From positions 655,239 to 719,238 of the forward strand of contig NZ_JAGYPM010000001.1 of NCBI RefSeq assembly GCF_018343665.1: DNA of 64,000 nt. Direction: 5' to 3'. Positions 49,972 through 59,038 of the stretch are shown here, in pieces; within the stretch, counting starts at the first letter, position 1, and each line of letters begins with the position of its first letter. A program made the translations under genes and the position numbers. Below the pieces are notes generated by a model, which was not told the origin of the DNA, made no database searches, and saw nothing but the letters and a program-made list of their open reading frames with translations. This stretch comes from Cytobacillus citreus (lineage in GTDB: Bacteria; Bacillota; Bacilli; Bacillales; Cytobacillaceae).

Positions 49972-51013
49972 TCGTTTTAAAAATCTCATTGTTCCTGTTC
50001 TTGCAGTTGTGCTCGGTATGCTTGTCGGTACAATTATCATGCTTGTAACGGGTTATGATGCTGGTGCAGCATTTGTCGCCCTTATTGAAGGAGCATTTGG
50101 TGATATTTACTATATTGGCGAAACCATTCGACAGGTAACACCGTATATTCTTGCTGGACTTGCTGTAGGGTTTGCATTTAAAACTGGACTATTTAATATA
50201 GGAGTAGAAGGTCAACTTATTGTTGGCTGGCTTGCGTCGGTATGGGTCGGAGTTGCCTTCGATCTTCCGAAAATCATTCACTTGCCATTAGCTGTATTAG
50301 CTGGTGCTGCGGCTGGAGCACTTTGGGCATTTATTCCTGGCTTTTTGAAAGCTAGGTTCAGAGTTCATGAAGTTATCGTAACGATTATGCTTAACTATGT
50401 CGCTTTACATTTATCAAATTATCTCATAAGAACCGTATTATCAGATAAGAGTGACAGAACACCAAACATTCATGATACAGCTTCATTAAGATCACCTTTT
50501 CTTGAAGGATTGACAGATTATTCTCGTTTACACTGGGGAATCGTTATCGCGCTCATCTGTGTATTTATCATGTGGTTTATTCTGCAAAAAACAACACTGG
50601 GCTATGAATTAAAGGCAGTTGGTTTTAATCAGCATGCTTCTGAATATGCTGGTATGAATGTTCGAAAAAATATTATTCTATCAATGGTCATTTCTGGTGC
50701 ATTCGCTGGACTTGCCGGTGCTATGGAAGGCTTGGGGACATTTGGATATTCACCGGTTAGGGGCGGATTTACTGGGGTTGGATTCGATGGAATAGCAGTC
50801 GCCCTATTGGGTGGTAGTGCTCCTATCGGAATTGTATTGGCTGCACTCCTTTTTGGTTCTTTAAAAGTGGGAGCTTTAAACATGCCACTTGAAGCAGGTG
50901 TTCCAAATGAGCTTGTCGATATTATCATTGCTTTAATCGTATTCTTCGTTGGAGCAAGCTATATGATCCGTATTTTTATAGAACGACTTAGCAAGAAGAA
51001 GGGGGTGAAATAA
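49964..51013 (+). CDS. nupP: Nucleoside ABC importer permease 1
   Basis: A 349-residue permease of the BPD_transp_2 (branched-chain/ribose) family with about eight to ten membrane segments, including VPVLAVVLGMLVGTIIMLV near the N-terminus and EYAGMNVRKNIILSMVISG, the cytoplasmic coupling loop facing the ATPase. The ATG at 49964 has AGGTGA 8 nt upstream. A GTG at 49952 is an alternative start with AAGGAAG close by. It pairs with NupQ to form the heterodimeric channel. Confidence 0.92.
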   Translation: MSNRFKNLIVPVLAVVLGMLVGTIIMLVTGYDAGAAFVALIEGAFGDIYYIGETIRQVTPYILAGLAVGFAFKTGLFNIGVEGQLIVGWLASVWVGVAFDLPKIIHLPLAVLAGAAAGALWAFIPGFLKARFRVHEVIVTIMLNYVALHLSNYLIRTVLSDKSDRTPNIHDTASLRSPFLEGLTDYSRLHWGIVIALICVFIMWFILQKTTLGYELKAVGFNQHASEYAGMNVRKNIILSMVISGAFAGLAGAMEGLGTFGYSPVRGGFTGVGFDGIAVALLGGSAPIGIVLAALLFGSLKVGALNMPLEAGVPNELVDIIIALIVFFVGASYMIRIFIERLSKKKGVK

Positions 51014-51973
51014 GTGGACATCATGAACCTTCTGATTATCATCGTATCTTCAACAATGCTTTGGGCTGCACCACTTATTTTCACTGCATTAGGAGGAACC
51101 TTTTCAGAGCGTTCCGGAGTTGTTAACATTGGTTTGGAAGGGTTAATGGTTATTGGCGCTTTTACTGCAATTGTTTTTAATTTAACCTTTGCAGATACTT
51201 TCGGAGACTTAACCCCATGGATTTCATTATTAGCAGCCATGGTTGTAGGAGCTCTCTTGTCTGCTCTTCACGCTGTGGCATCTATAACATTTAGAGCTGA
51301 TCAGGTTGTTTCTGGGGTAGCTATTAACTTATTAGCGCTTGGATTGTCCTTATTCCTTGTCAAATTTATTTATGGAAAAGGTCAAACAGATGCAATTCAA
51401 AAATCTTTTCACAAGGTTGATATTCCTTTTTTAAGTGATATCCCAGTAATTGGGGAAATATTCTTTTCAAACACGTATTATACGTCCTTTGTGGCAATTA
51501 TTGTAGCTTTTATTGTTTGGTATGTTATTTTTAAAACACCATTCGGATTAAGGTTACGTGCAGTTGGGGAACACCCAATGGCAGCTGACACAATGGGAAT
51601 TAATGTAACAAAGATTCGTTATATTGCAGTTATTCTATCTGGTGCACTTGGCGGTATTGGTGGCGGAGTTTATGCTCAATCCATTACTTCTGATTTCAGC
51701 CACGCGACGATTAGCGGACAAGGATTTATGGCACTTGCAGCTATGATTTTCGGTAAATGGCATCCTCTAGGTGCGATGGGGGCTGCATTGTTCTTCGGAT
51801 TCGCACAAAGCTTAAGTATTATTGGTTCAAGCTTACCATTCTTAGAAAATATACCGAATTTTTATTTATTGATTGCACCATATGTCCTGACTATTCTTGC
51901 ATTAACAGGATTTATCGGACGTGCGGATGCACCTAAAGCATTAGGCGCTCCGTATATAAAAGGGAATAGGTAA
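51014..51973 (+). CDS. nupQ: Nucleoside ABC importer permease 2
   Basis: A 319-residue permease of the same family as NupP, with about eight to nine membrane segments, ERSGVVNIGLEGLMVIGAF near residue 35 and RLRAVGEHPMAADTMGINVTKI-type coupling loop near residue 185. The start is GTG directly after the nupP stop, supported by GGGGGTGA; an ATG lies three codons later. A strong terminator ends the operon. The gene set is complete: binding protein, double ATPase and two permeases. Confidence 0.92.
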   Translation: MDIMNLLIIIVSSTMLWAAPLIFTALGGTFSERSGVVNIGLEGLMVIGAFTAIVFNLTFADTFGDLTPWISLLAAMVVGALLSALHAVASITFRADQVVSGVAINLLALGLSLFLVKFIYGKGQTDAIQKSFHKVDIPFLSDIPVIGEIFFSNTYYTSFVAIIVAFIVWYVIFKTPFGLRLRAVGEHPMAADTMGINVTKIRYIAVILSGALGGIGGGVYAQSITSDFSHATISGQGFMALAAMIFGKWHPLGAMGAALFFGFAQSLSIIGSSLPFLENIPNFYLLIAPYVLTILALTGFIGRADAPKALGAPYIKGNR

Positions 51974-51978
51974 TTGTC

Positions 51979-52014
51979 AAAAAAGACCTCTAAAATACAA
52001 TAGAGGTCTTTTTT
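51979..52014 (+). terminator. Rho-independent terminator after nupQ
   Basis: A 10-bp stem AAGACCTCTA with TAGAGGTCTT, flanking A and T tracts (could act in both directions). Confidence 0.92.
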
Positions 52015-52077
52015 GTTATTGTATAGGAAATTATAATTTTCGCTATCTGTTGAAAACTTGAGATATAGTTTATCTAC

Positions 52078-52200
52078 GTTCAGCTCCAGCGCCTACCTCC
52101 TCGAGGTCACAAGCCAATCCTCCCAGAAAGGTAAAGAACACCTTTCCGTGAGGCTCGTCTTGTGCTTGTCGGAGGTGAGCAAGGCGCTTGCGCATTTGTT
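52078..52200. repeat. 126-bp palindromic interspersed repeat, copy 3
   Basis: Same family as 39945-40210: cctcgaggtcacaagccaat, a hairpin CAGAAAGG / CCTTTCCG, aggctcgtcttgtgcttgtc and gaggtgagcaaggcgcttgc. It lies in the 363-bp nupQ-ymfF spacer; the rest of that spacer holds the nupQ terminator and the ymfF promoter. Confidence 0.72.
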
Positions 52201-52220
52201 CTTTCATTCCAGTTCTTAAC

Positions 52221-52250
52221 TTGAAAATAAGAAATAGGGCAGGTTATAGT
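52221..52250 (+). promoter_or_regulatory. SigA-type promoter of ymfF-ymfH
   Basis: TTGAAA at 52221-52226, an 18-bp spacer and TATAGT at 52245-52250, 87 bp before ymfF. Confidence 0.5.
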
Positions 52251-52336
52251 TAGAATATGATTAATTCAAAGGAGATTGTAGACAATAACCTTTGAAGACG
52301 TTACATAAAATACGTATATTGCAGGGAGGATAGAAA

Positions 52337-53614
52337 ATGGATTTATTATCAGAATCTGTTAAATCAATGAATGGTTATAAGCTCCATGTTGTTAATACGG
52401 ATAAATATAAAACGAATACACTTGTTTGGAAAATGAAAGCGCCATTAAATAAAGAAACGGTAACCTTAAGAGCCTTATTACCCTATGTTTTACAAAGCAA
52501 TAGTGAAAGCTATCCAACTACTGGAAAGCTTAGATCGTATTTAGATGAGCTTTATGGAGCAACTCTTTTTGTGGATTTAGCAAAAAAAGGCGAGTATCAT
52601 ATTATCAGTTTTTCAATGGAAGTAGCAAACGAAAAGTTTTTAGCTGACACTACAGCTCTGTTGAAAAAAGCATTTCAGTTTTTAGCGGAAATTTTAACAA
52701 AGCCTAATGTTCAAGGGGATTCATTTGATTTAGAGACGGTGGAGAAGGAAAAAAGAACATTAAAGCAAAGAATTCAGTCCGTTTTTGACGATAAAATGCG
52801 TTACTCAAACTTTCGTCTAATTCAAGAAATGTGTGAAGAGGAACCCTATTCTCTACATGTACATGGTGACAAGGATTCAGTTGATCATATCACCGCTGAA
52901 AATCTGTATCAATATTTTAAAAATGCTTTAAATCAAGATGAATTGGATCTTTATGTCATCGGGGATGTAGATGAAAAGGAAGTTGAGTCTTTTGCTCAGG
53001 AGCTTTTGCAGTTTAATAATCGTAGTCCTCAAAGTATCAGCTCCTCAAACTACAGTAGGAAAAATAATGTTCATGAAGTGAAAGAAGAGCAGGATGTTAA
53101 GCAAGGAAAACTTAATATTGGGTATCGTACAAATGTGGTATATGGAGACGAAGATTACTTTGCATTACAAGTATTCAATGGAATATTTGGAGGGTTCTCT
53201 CATTCAAAGCTTTTTATTAATGTAAGGGAAAAAGCAAGTCTCGCCTATTATGCTTCAAGTAGACTAGAGAGCCATAAAGGATTAATGATGGTTATGTCTG
53301 GCATTGAGAATAAAAATTATGATCAGGCTATAAGTATTATCAATGCGCAAATGGAAGCAATGAAGAATGGGGACTTTACAGAGAATGAAATTGTGCAGAC
53401 AAAAGCAGTTATTAAAAATCAGCTGCTTGAGACGATTGATACGGCTAGAGGGATAGTAGAAATTCTATATCATAATGTAGTTTCCAAGAAAGATGTAACC
53501 ATCAATGATTGGATGGAGAAAATGGATAGCGCTACCAAGGACGAAATTGTTGCAGTTGCAAGTAAAGTAACTTTAGATACCATTTACTTTTTAACTGGAA
53601 AGGAGGATAAATAA
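52337..53614 (+). CDS. ymfF: M16-family peptidase-like protein YmfF (no zinc motif)
   Basis: A 425-residue M16-fold protein. No HxxEH motif is present: the region where it would fall reads TLRALLPYVLQSNSE. The C-terminal half keeps the family pattern FGGFSHSKLFINVREKASLAYY. It is therefore likely a non-catalytic subunit, by analogy with M16 heterodimers in which one chain is inactive. GGGAGGA precedes the ATG, and its stop directly abuts the start of the active paralogue ymfH, so equal synthesis is likely. Confidence 0.88.
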   Translation: MDLLSESVKSMNGYKLHVVNTDKYKTNTLVWKMKAPLNKETVTLRALLPYVLQSNSESYPTTGKLRSYLDELYGATLFVDLAKKGEYHIISFSMEVANEKFLADTTALLKKAFQFLAEILTKPNVQGDSFDLETVEKEKRTLKQRIQSVFDDKMRYSNFRLIQEMCEEEPYSLHVHGDKDSVDHITAENLYQYFKNALNQDELDLYVIGDVDEKEVESFAQELLQFNNRSPQSISSSNYSRKNNVHEVKEEQDVKQGKLNIGYRTNVVYGDEDYFALQVFNGIFGGFSHSKLFINVREKASLAYYASSRLESHKGLMMVMSGIENKNYDQAISIINAQMEAMKNGDFTENEIVQTKAVIKNQLLETIDTARGIVEILYHNVVSKKDVTINDWMEKMDSATKDEIVAVASKVTLDTIYFLTGKEDK

Positions 53615-54904
53615 ATGGAAAAAATCACTTTCGATCAGCTGCAGGAAGAATTGTATTATGAAAACCTTGAAAATGGTCTAGATGTGTATATTCTTCCGAA
53701 AGCTGGCTTTAACAAAACATATGCGACCTTTACAACAAAATATGGTTCGATCGATAATCATTTCCTCCCACCGGGTAAGGAAGAAAATGTAAAGGTTCCT
53801 GATGGAATCGCTCACTTTCTAGAGCATAAGCTTTTTGAAAAGGCAGATGGTGATGTTTTCCAGCAGTTTAGTAAGCAAGGTGCATCTGCGAATGCATTTA
53901 CTTCCTTTACGAGAACGGCGTATTTATTTTCAAGTACATCGAATGTAGAAAAAAATCTTGAAACTTTAATTGATTTTGTTCAAGAGCCATATTTTACAGA
54001 AAAAACGGTTGAGAAGGAAAAAGGAATCATTGGGCAAGAAATCACAATGTATGACGACAATCCGGACTGGAGACTGTATTTTGGATTGATTCAAAACATG
54101 TATAAAAATCATCCTGTGAAAATTGATATTGCTGGGACGATTGATTCGATTTCTCATATTACGAAAGATATGCTCTATGAGTGCTACCATACGTTTTATC
54201 ATCCGAGCAATATGCTATTATTTATCGTCGGGCCAATCGAACCAGTTCAAATAATGAATCTTGTTAAGGGTAACCAAGCGAAAAAGGAATATAAGGAATT
54301 GCCTGAAATCAAACGCCTTTTTGAAGAAGAGCCAGTAGTCGTTGCAGAGGAAAAACAAGTCCTGCAAATGAATGTCCAAACATCAAAATGTTTAGTAGGT
54401 GTAAAGGCGCAGAATGTTAATCAAACTGGAGACGAAATGCTGAAGACGGAACTTTGTTTAAATGTTATGCTTGATATATTGTTTGGAAAAAGCTCTGATC
54501 ATTATAGCTTCTTATATAATGAAGGATTAATTGACGACTCGTTTTCGTACGATTATACCCAGGAAGCTGGCTTTGGTTTTGCAATGGTCGGTGGAGACAC
54601 TGGTGATCCTGACCGATTAGCAGATTCTCTAAAGTGTATCCTATTAAAAGGGAAAGAGAATGGTGTTATTACGAATGAAAGTTTAGAGAGAACAAAAAAG
54701 AAAAAAATTGGTGCTTTCCTTCGCGCCATTAATTCTCCTGAATACATTGCTAACCAGTTTACAAGATATGCTTTTAATGAAATGAATTTATTTGATGTTG
54801 TTCCAACTCTAGAAGGAATAACGTTAGAAGATATTGAAGTCGCTGCAAATGAGCTTTTATCTGAAAACAGATTTACGGTTTGTCAAGTTGTGCCTAAAAG
54901 ATAA
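53615..54904 (+). CDS. ymfH: M16-family zinc peptidase YmfH
   Basis: A 429-residue M16 peptidase with the inverted zinc motif HFLEH near residue 68 and downstream GIIGQEITMYDDNPDW containing the third metal ligand. The layout of two tandem M16 domains is usual. AAGGAGG precedes the ATG. It probably forms a heterodimer with YmfF. The substrate is unknown. A terminator follows. Confidence 0.9.
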   Translation: MEKITFDQLQEELYYENLENGLDVYILPKAGFNKTYATFTTKYGSIDNHFLPPGKEENVKVPDGIAHFLEHKLFEKADGDVFQQFSKQGASANAFTSFTRTAYLFSSTSNVEKNLETLIDFVQEPYFTEKTVEKEKGIIGQEITMYDDNPDWRLYFGLIQNMYKNHPVKIDIAGTIDSISHITKDMLYECYHTFYHPSNMLLFIVGPIEPVQIMNLVKGNQAKKEYKELPEIKRLFEEEPVVVAEEKQVLQMNVQTSKCLVGVKAQNVNQTGDEMLKTELCLNVMLDILFGKSSDHYSFLYNEGLIDDSFSYDYTQEAGFGFAMVGGDTGDPDRLADSLKCILLKGKENGVITNESLERTKKKKIGAFLRAINSPEYIANQFTRYAFNEMNLFDVVPTLEGITLEDIEVAANELLSENRFTVCQVVPKR

Positions 54905-54966
54905 AATGTAAATAAAAAAACTTTGCGTTTGGCTAAGTTATTCTTATACAAATTGCTAAAAATGAA

Positions 54967-54995
54967 CAGCGCCTTTTATGGCGCTTTATTTCTTT
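54967..54995 (+). terminator. Rho-independent terminator after ymfH
   Basis: Stem AGCGCC with GGCGCT, a six-base loop and a T-rich tail. Confidence 0.78.
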
Positions 54996-55131
54996 AAAAC
55001 TAAGAATAGCTTTTCTTGAGTTGGATATTGAATAGCACCATAAGGAAAGCTTATGCGAGTTCTCAACGAAGGGGTAATTTTCCTTGAATGTTCGCGCATT
55101 TCTTAGTCAATTGAAAAATGGAGTGGGAGAT

Positions 55132-55854
55132 ATGAAGAAACATGTATTAATAACTGGAGCGAGCGGTGGAATAGGGGGAGCAATTGCAGTTAAATTAGCG
55201 GAGGAAGGTTATCATTTGTATCTACATTATCACGAGAATAACAAGGCTATAGAGGATCTCTTGGTACGCCTTGAACCTTTTGGAGGAGAATATATACCAA
55301 TTCAAGCAGATTTGTCTTCCAAAAAAGGATATAAAAAGGTAGTAAAAAATATTTTTTCTCTTGATGCAATTATTCATAATAGCGGAGTAAGTCACTATGG
55401 TCTTTTATATGAACTTGAGGATGATGTAGCTGAATCTTTAATTAATCTACATGTTTCGACCCCGCTGCTACTTACGAAGCAGCTCATCCCAAAATTGTTG
55501 TCAAAAGGGAGTGGCAATGTTATCGTTATTTCCTCCATATGGGGGCAAACAGGAGCTGCTTGTGAAGTGGCATACTCAACTGTTAAAGGGGCTCAAATTG
55601 CGTTTGTTAAGGCGCTAAGCAAGGAGCTGGCCTTTAATGGTATTAGAGTGAATGCTGTTGCTCCTGGTGCGGTACAAACAGCAATGATGAAGGGCTTTTC
55701 ATTTGAGGAGTTAGACATGATTAAGAACGAAATACCAATGGGCAGACTTGCCTCTCCTGAGAATATAGCTGATTCCGTATCATTTCTTTTATCGGAAAAA
55801 TCATCGTATATAACTGGTCAAGTACTTGCTGTTAACGGTGGATGGTATACATAA
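55132..55854 (+). CDS. ymfI: SDR-family reductase YmfI (EF-P 5-aminopentanone reductase)
   Basis: A 240-residue short-chain dehydrogenase with an N-terminal TGASGGIGGAIA cofactor motif, NSGVSHYG, and the Ser-Tyr-Lys triad in ISSIWGQTGAA and YSTVKGA. In B. subtilis YmfI completes the 5-aminopentanol modification of elongation factor P Lys32; the same role is inferred by synteny. The ATG at 55132 follows GTGGGAGA. Upstream in-frame codons from 55084 are before that site. The gene stands between ymfH and ymfJ. Confidence 0.9.
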   Translation: MKKHVLITGASGGIGGAIAVKLAEEGYHLYLHYHENNKAIEDLLVRLEPFGGEYIPIQADLSSKKGYKKVVKNIFSLDAIIHNSGVSHYGLLYELEDDVAESLINLHVSTPLLLTKQLIPKLLSKGSGNVIVISSIWGQTGAACEVAYSTVKGAQIAFVKALSKELAFNGIRVNAVAPGAVQTAMMKGFSFEELDMIKNEIPMGRLASPENIADSVSFLLSEKSSYITGQVLAVNGGWYT

Positions 55855-55880
55855 AATAGACATATAGCAAATATAAAGCA

Positions 55881-55910
55881 TGAATATTTTTCTCTCTAAT
55901 AAACAAAATA
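55881..55910 (+). promoter_or_regulatory. Possible forespore (SigF/SigG-type) promoter of ymfJ
   Basis: TGAATA at 55881-55886, a 17-bp spacer and CAAAATA at 55904-55910 fit the SigG consensus with one mismatch in the -10 box. It lies 48 bp before ymfJ. Confidence 0.38.
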
Positions 55911-55957
55911 ACTATGTACAGTGGTGTACAACACAGTTTTTTAAAGGAGGATAATTC

Positions 55958-56218
55958 ATGTCTGTAGTTGATAATTGGCAGCAGTGGAAAGACTTCCTTG
56001 GTGATCGTTTAGATCAGGGACAGCAGCAAGGAATGAATAAAGAAATAGTTAATCAACTTGCTTATCAAATCGGTGATTACTTAGCCAAGCAAGTGGATCC
56101 GAAAAATGAACAACAAAGAGTTCTTTCTGATCTATGGTCCGTTGCGGATAAAGATGAACAAATGGCAATTGCAAGTGTAATGGTAAAACTTGTCGAGAAC
56201 AACGGTATACAACAATAA
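55958..56218 (+). CDS. ymfJ: DUF3243 protein YmfJ
   Basis: An 86-residue all-helical-looking protein (DUF3243) with many Gln and Asp residues and a conserved-looking DYLAKQVDPKNEQQRVLSDLW. It has no signal or membrane segment. AAAGGAGG precedes the ATG. It sits alone between ymfI and a terminator, with a candidate forespore promoter upstream, so a sporulation role is possible. The function is unknown. Confidence 0.85.
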   Translation: MSVVDNWQQWKDFLGDRLDQGQQQGMNKEIVNQLAYQIGDYLAKQVDPKNEQQRVLSDLWSVADKDEQMAIASVMVKLVENNGIQQ

Positions 56219-56228
56219 TATAGGAAAG

Positions 56229-56256
56229 AAAAAGAGAGGAAGCCCCTCTCTTTTTT
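56229..56256 (+). terminator. Rho-independent terminator after ymfJ
   Basis: A 9-bp stem AAAGAGAGG with CCTCTCTTT, a five-base loop and a T run. Confidence 0.92.
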
Positions 56257-56422
56257 CAGTTGAATATGAATAATTTACTTTTTTACGTTATCGAGACTGT
56301 TTTTCCTTTCATCTTTTTATGAAATCATATATTATAAAAGTGGTATTTATATTGAGGTCAATTCGTTGGTTCTATTGAAGTAAAAAAGCTAAAGAAGAAC
56401 GGAACTAAAGGGGTGGGGTTTA

Positions 56423-57217
56423 TTGGGTAAAACAGAGTGGTATTTAGAGTACGAAATTCAAAAGAACCGACCTGGTTTGCTTGGTGATATTTCTTCCCTT
56501 TTAGGAATGCTTTCAATTAACATAGTAACAATTAATGGTGTCGATGAAGGCCGAAGGGGATTGCTTATACTAGCAAAAAACAATGAACAAATCGTTCGTT
56601 TAGAGTCTATTTTACAGACAATGGATACAATAAAATTAATTAAATTGCGTGAACCAAAATTGAGGGATCGCCTTGCTGTTCGTCATGGAAGATACATACA
56701 AAGAGATGCAGATGATAAGAAAACATTCAGATTTGTAAGGGACGAGCTTGGACTATTAGTTGACTTTATGGCAGAATTATTTAAGCAAGAAGGACACAAA
56801 CTAATAGGAATAAGAGGAATGCCTCGTGTCGGAAAAACAGAATCGATTGTCGCTTCAAGTGTATGTGCAAATAAGAGATGGTTGTTTGTTTCTTCCACTC
56901 TTTTAAAACAGACGATTCGCAGCCAATTGATTCATGATGAGTATAATGAGAACAATTTGTTCATAATTGATGGAATAGTATCTTCAAGACGAGCAAATGA
57001 ACGTCATTGGCAGCTTATTCGTGAAATTATGCATATGAATGCTGTGAAAGTAGTAGAACACCCTGATATTTTTGTTGAAAATACGGAGTATTCTATTGAA
57101 GATTTTGATTATATTATTGAACTACGCAATGACCCTGAAGAAGAAATAAAATATGATATTGTTGATAAAACAAGAATGCTCTCCGAGTCTGATTTTGGAG
57201 GCTTTGATTTTTCGTGA
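56423..57217 (+). CDS. ymfK: DUF3388 protein YmfK (ACT-like plus P-loop)
   Basis: A 264-residue protein with two visible parts. Residues about 7-80 (NRPGLLGDISSLLGMLSINI) look like an ACT domain, a small-molecule sensor. Residues about 120-260 begin with GIRGMPRVGKTES, a Walker A P-loop, and later have NLFIIDGI with a possible Walker B Asp. The family (DUF3388) has no assigned function. The TTG start has AGGGGTGGGG upstream. It precedes rodZ by 18 bp, so it is probably co-expressed with this shape-determining gene. Confidence 0.88.
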   Translation: MGKTEWYLEYEIQKNRPGLLGDISSLLGMLSINIVTINGVDEGRRGLLILAKNNEQIVRLESILQTMDTIKLIKLREPKLRDRLAVRHGRYIQRDADDKKTFRFVRDELGLLVDFMAELFKQEGHKLIGIRGMPRVGKTESIVASSVCANKRWLFVSSTLLKQTIRSQLIHDEYNENNLFIIDGIVSSRRANERHWQLIREIMHMNAVKVVEHPDIFVENTEYSIEDFDYIIELRNDPEEEIKYDIVDKTRMLSESDFGGFDFS

Positions 57218-57235
57218 GTTGGAAGGTGTTATAAA

Positions 57236-58141
57236 TTGACAGAACTCGGTAATCGGCTAAAAGAAGCCCGATTGGCTAAAAATATGAGTCTTGATGACTT
57301 GCAAGTTGCTACAAAGATACAAAAACGTTATTTAATTGGCATTGAAGAAGGAAACTATAGTATGATGCCTGGGCAATTCTACGTACGGGCATTTATTAAA
57401 CAATACGCAGAAGCGGTAGGATTGCAGCCAGAAGAGATTTTTGAACAATATAAATCTGATATTCCGTCAACGATTAATGAGGATATTCCAGAAAAGATTT
57501 CAAGAGTTCAATCTCGGAAAAATATTTCTTCAGGTAATTCGAAAGTATTTGATATTCTTCCGAAATTATTAATTGCACTCTTTGTCATTGGTGCTGCCGC
57601 TGCATTATGGTATTTTTACATCCAGAAAGATAGCAATGATTCTGGAATAGACACTTCTGATAATAAAGGGAACGAAGAAGTAAAAATAGAAGTATCGAAA
57701 GACTTCGCTAAAGATTCCGATAAAAAGACTAAAGAAAATGAAACAATCGAAGAAGATAATAGTTCAAAAGATGAAGTTACAGAGGAAACTGAAGTAGAAC
57801 CTCCTAAACAGGAAATATCGGTTGCAGAATCAAGCGGAAGAAAAACCGTCTATGAATTAGGAAATGCTGATAAGTTCGAATTAAAAGTAGCGTCGACAGG
57901 TGAAACATGGGTTAGCATTGCTAACGAAAAGGGTGCATCATTCTTTCAAGGAACGCTAACTAAAGGTGGCAATGAGAGTCAAACCTTTGATTTTTCGAAT
58001 GAAACTGAAGCCGTTATTAAAGTTGGTAAATCGACTGAGACCGAAATTTATATTAATGAAGAAAAAATTAAGTTTGCCATCGATCCGGCTCAATCTGTCA
58101 CACAGGAAATTACCATTCGCTACTTACCGAGCAATGAATAG
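57236..58141 (+). CDS. rodZ: RodZ-family cell-shape protein YmfM
   Basis: A 301-residue membrane protein with an N-terminal Cro/CI-like helix-turn-helix (residues about 3-65, ELGNRLKEARLAKNMSLDDL), a single membrane segment (LPKLLIALFVIGAAAALWYF, about 118-137), an acidic Ser/Glu/Lys linker, and a C-terminal DUF4115 beta domain outside the cell. RodZ links the MreB cytoskeleton to the wall synthesis machinery. The start is TTG, with GGAAGGTG upstream. A terminator overlaps its stop codon. Confidence 0.9.
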   Translation: MTELGNRLKEARLAKNMSLDDLQVATKIQKRYLIGIEEGNYSMMPGQFYVRAFIKQYAEAVGLQPEEIFEQYKSDIPSTINEDIPEKISRVQSRKNISSGNSKVFDILPKLLIALFVIGAAAALWYFYIQKDSNDSGIDTSDNKGNEEVKIEVSKDFAKDSDKKTKENETIEEDNSSKDEVTEETEVEPPKQEISVAESSGRKTVYELGNADKFELKVASTGETWVSIANEKGASFFQGTLTKGGNESQTFDFSNETEAVIKVGKSTETEIYINEEKIKFAIDPAQSVTQEITIRYLPSNE

Positions 58142-58164
58142 TCATCATTTTGATGACTATTTTC
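58137..58164 (+). terminator. Rho-independent terminator overlapping the rodZ stop
   Basis: A 9-bp stem TAGTCATCA with TGATGACTA, a TTT loop and TTTT. The stem includes the rodZ stop codon. The rest of the spacer to 58382 contains nothing recognised. Confidence 0.85.
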
Positions 58165-58382
58165 GCTTTATCGCAGATTAACCGGCTGTAAGATTTACAT
58201 CAAGAAATTGAGAGAACAAAAATTCCCAGTAGAGGTCAACAACACATAATGGCCTAAATAGTTCAACTAGCATCCAGTGAGAATGAAGACATAAAATTAC
58301 ACGAAGTCGCCAATATCATGTCCTTTGTGAGGAAAACCTGCACTGGCTGAAGTTTCACTTTAAACGAATACGGAGGAAAATC

Positions 58383-58961
58383 ATGAATTTGCCAAATAAA
58401 ATAACTATCTCAAGAATTTGCTTAATCCCGCTTTTTTTGATTGTGATGCTCGTTCCTTTTAATTGGGGAGAGATTTCATTATTAGGTACTACTCTTCCTG
58501 TTACACATCTGGTTGGAGCTATAATTTTCATTTTTGCTGCTGCAACAGATTGGGTCGATGGCCATTACGCAAGGAAGCTTAACCTTGTTACAAACTTCGG
58601 AAAGTTTCTTGATCCACTTGCTGATAAACTGCTTGTTTCAGCAGCATTGATTGTCCTTGTTGAGTTAGGGTCTGCACCATCTTGGATCGTTATCATTATC
58701 ATTAGCCGAGAATTTGCTGTAACTGGACTGCGTCTTCTCCTTGCAGAAGGTGGCGAGGTAGTTGCCGCTAATATGTTAGGGAAAATTAAAACATGGGCAC
58801 AAATTGTTGCCATTTCTGCACTGCTATTACATAATATTATTTTCGAAATGTTTTCAATCCCATTTGCAGATATTGCCCTTTGGATTGCGATGTTCTTTAC
58901 CATATGGTCTGGCTGGGATTATTTTGTGAAAAATAAGCAAGTTTTCGTTAATTCAAAATAA
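58383..58961 (+). CDS. pgsA: CDP-diacylglycerol-glycerol-3-phosphate phosphatidyltransferase
   Basis: PgsA makes phosphatidylglycerol phosphate, the committed step to phosphatidylglycerol. The 192-residue membrane protein has about five membrane segments and the CDP-alcohol phosphotransferase motif DGHYARKLNLVTNFGKFLD followed by PLADK, with all four Asp and two Gly/Ala positions intact. GGAGGAAA precedes the ATG. It uses CDP-diacylglycerol from CdsA, encoded earlier in the window. Confidence 0.95.
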   Translation: MNLPNKITISRICLIPLFLIVMLVPFNWGEISLLGTTLPVTHLVGAIIFIFAAATDWVDGHYARKLNLVTNFGKFLDPLADKLLVSAALIVLVELGSAPSWIVIIIISREFAVTGLRLLLAEGGEVVAANMLGKIKTWAQIVAISALLLHNIIFEMFSIPFADIALWIAMFFTIWSGWDYFVKNKQVFVNSK

Positions 58962-59038
58962 ATATAGTTTAAGTCATTTCTGTCTCGATCAAGTTTTGAT
59001 CATGAGTAATAATCAATTTTTAGTAAGGTGGCGTATCG

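Noticed and set aside
47038-51973. Horizontally acquired island containing nupNOPQ
   Set aside because: Base composition and codon use look like the neighbours, there are no integrase, tRNA or transposase genes, and the set is common in Bacillaceae.
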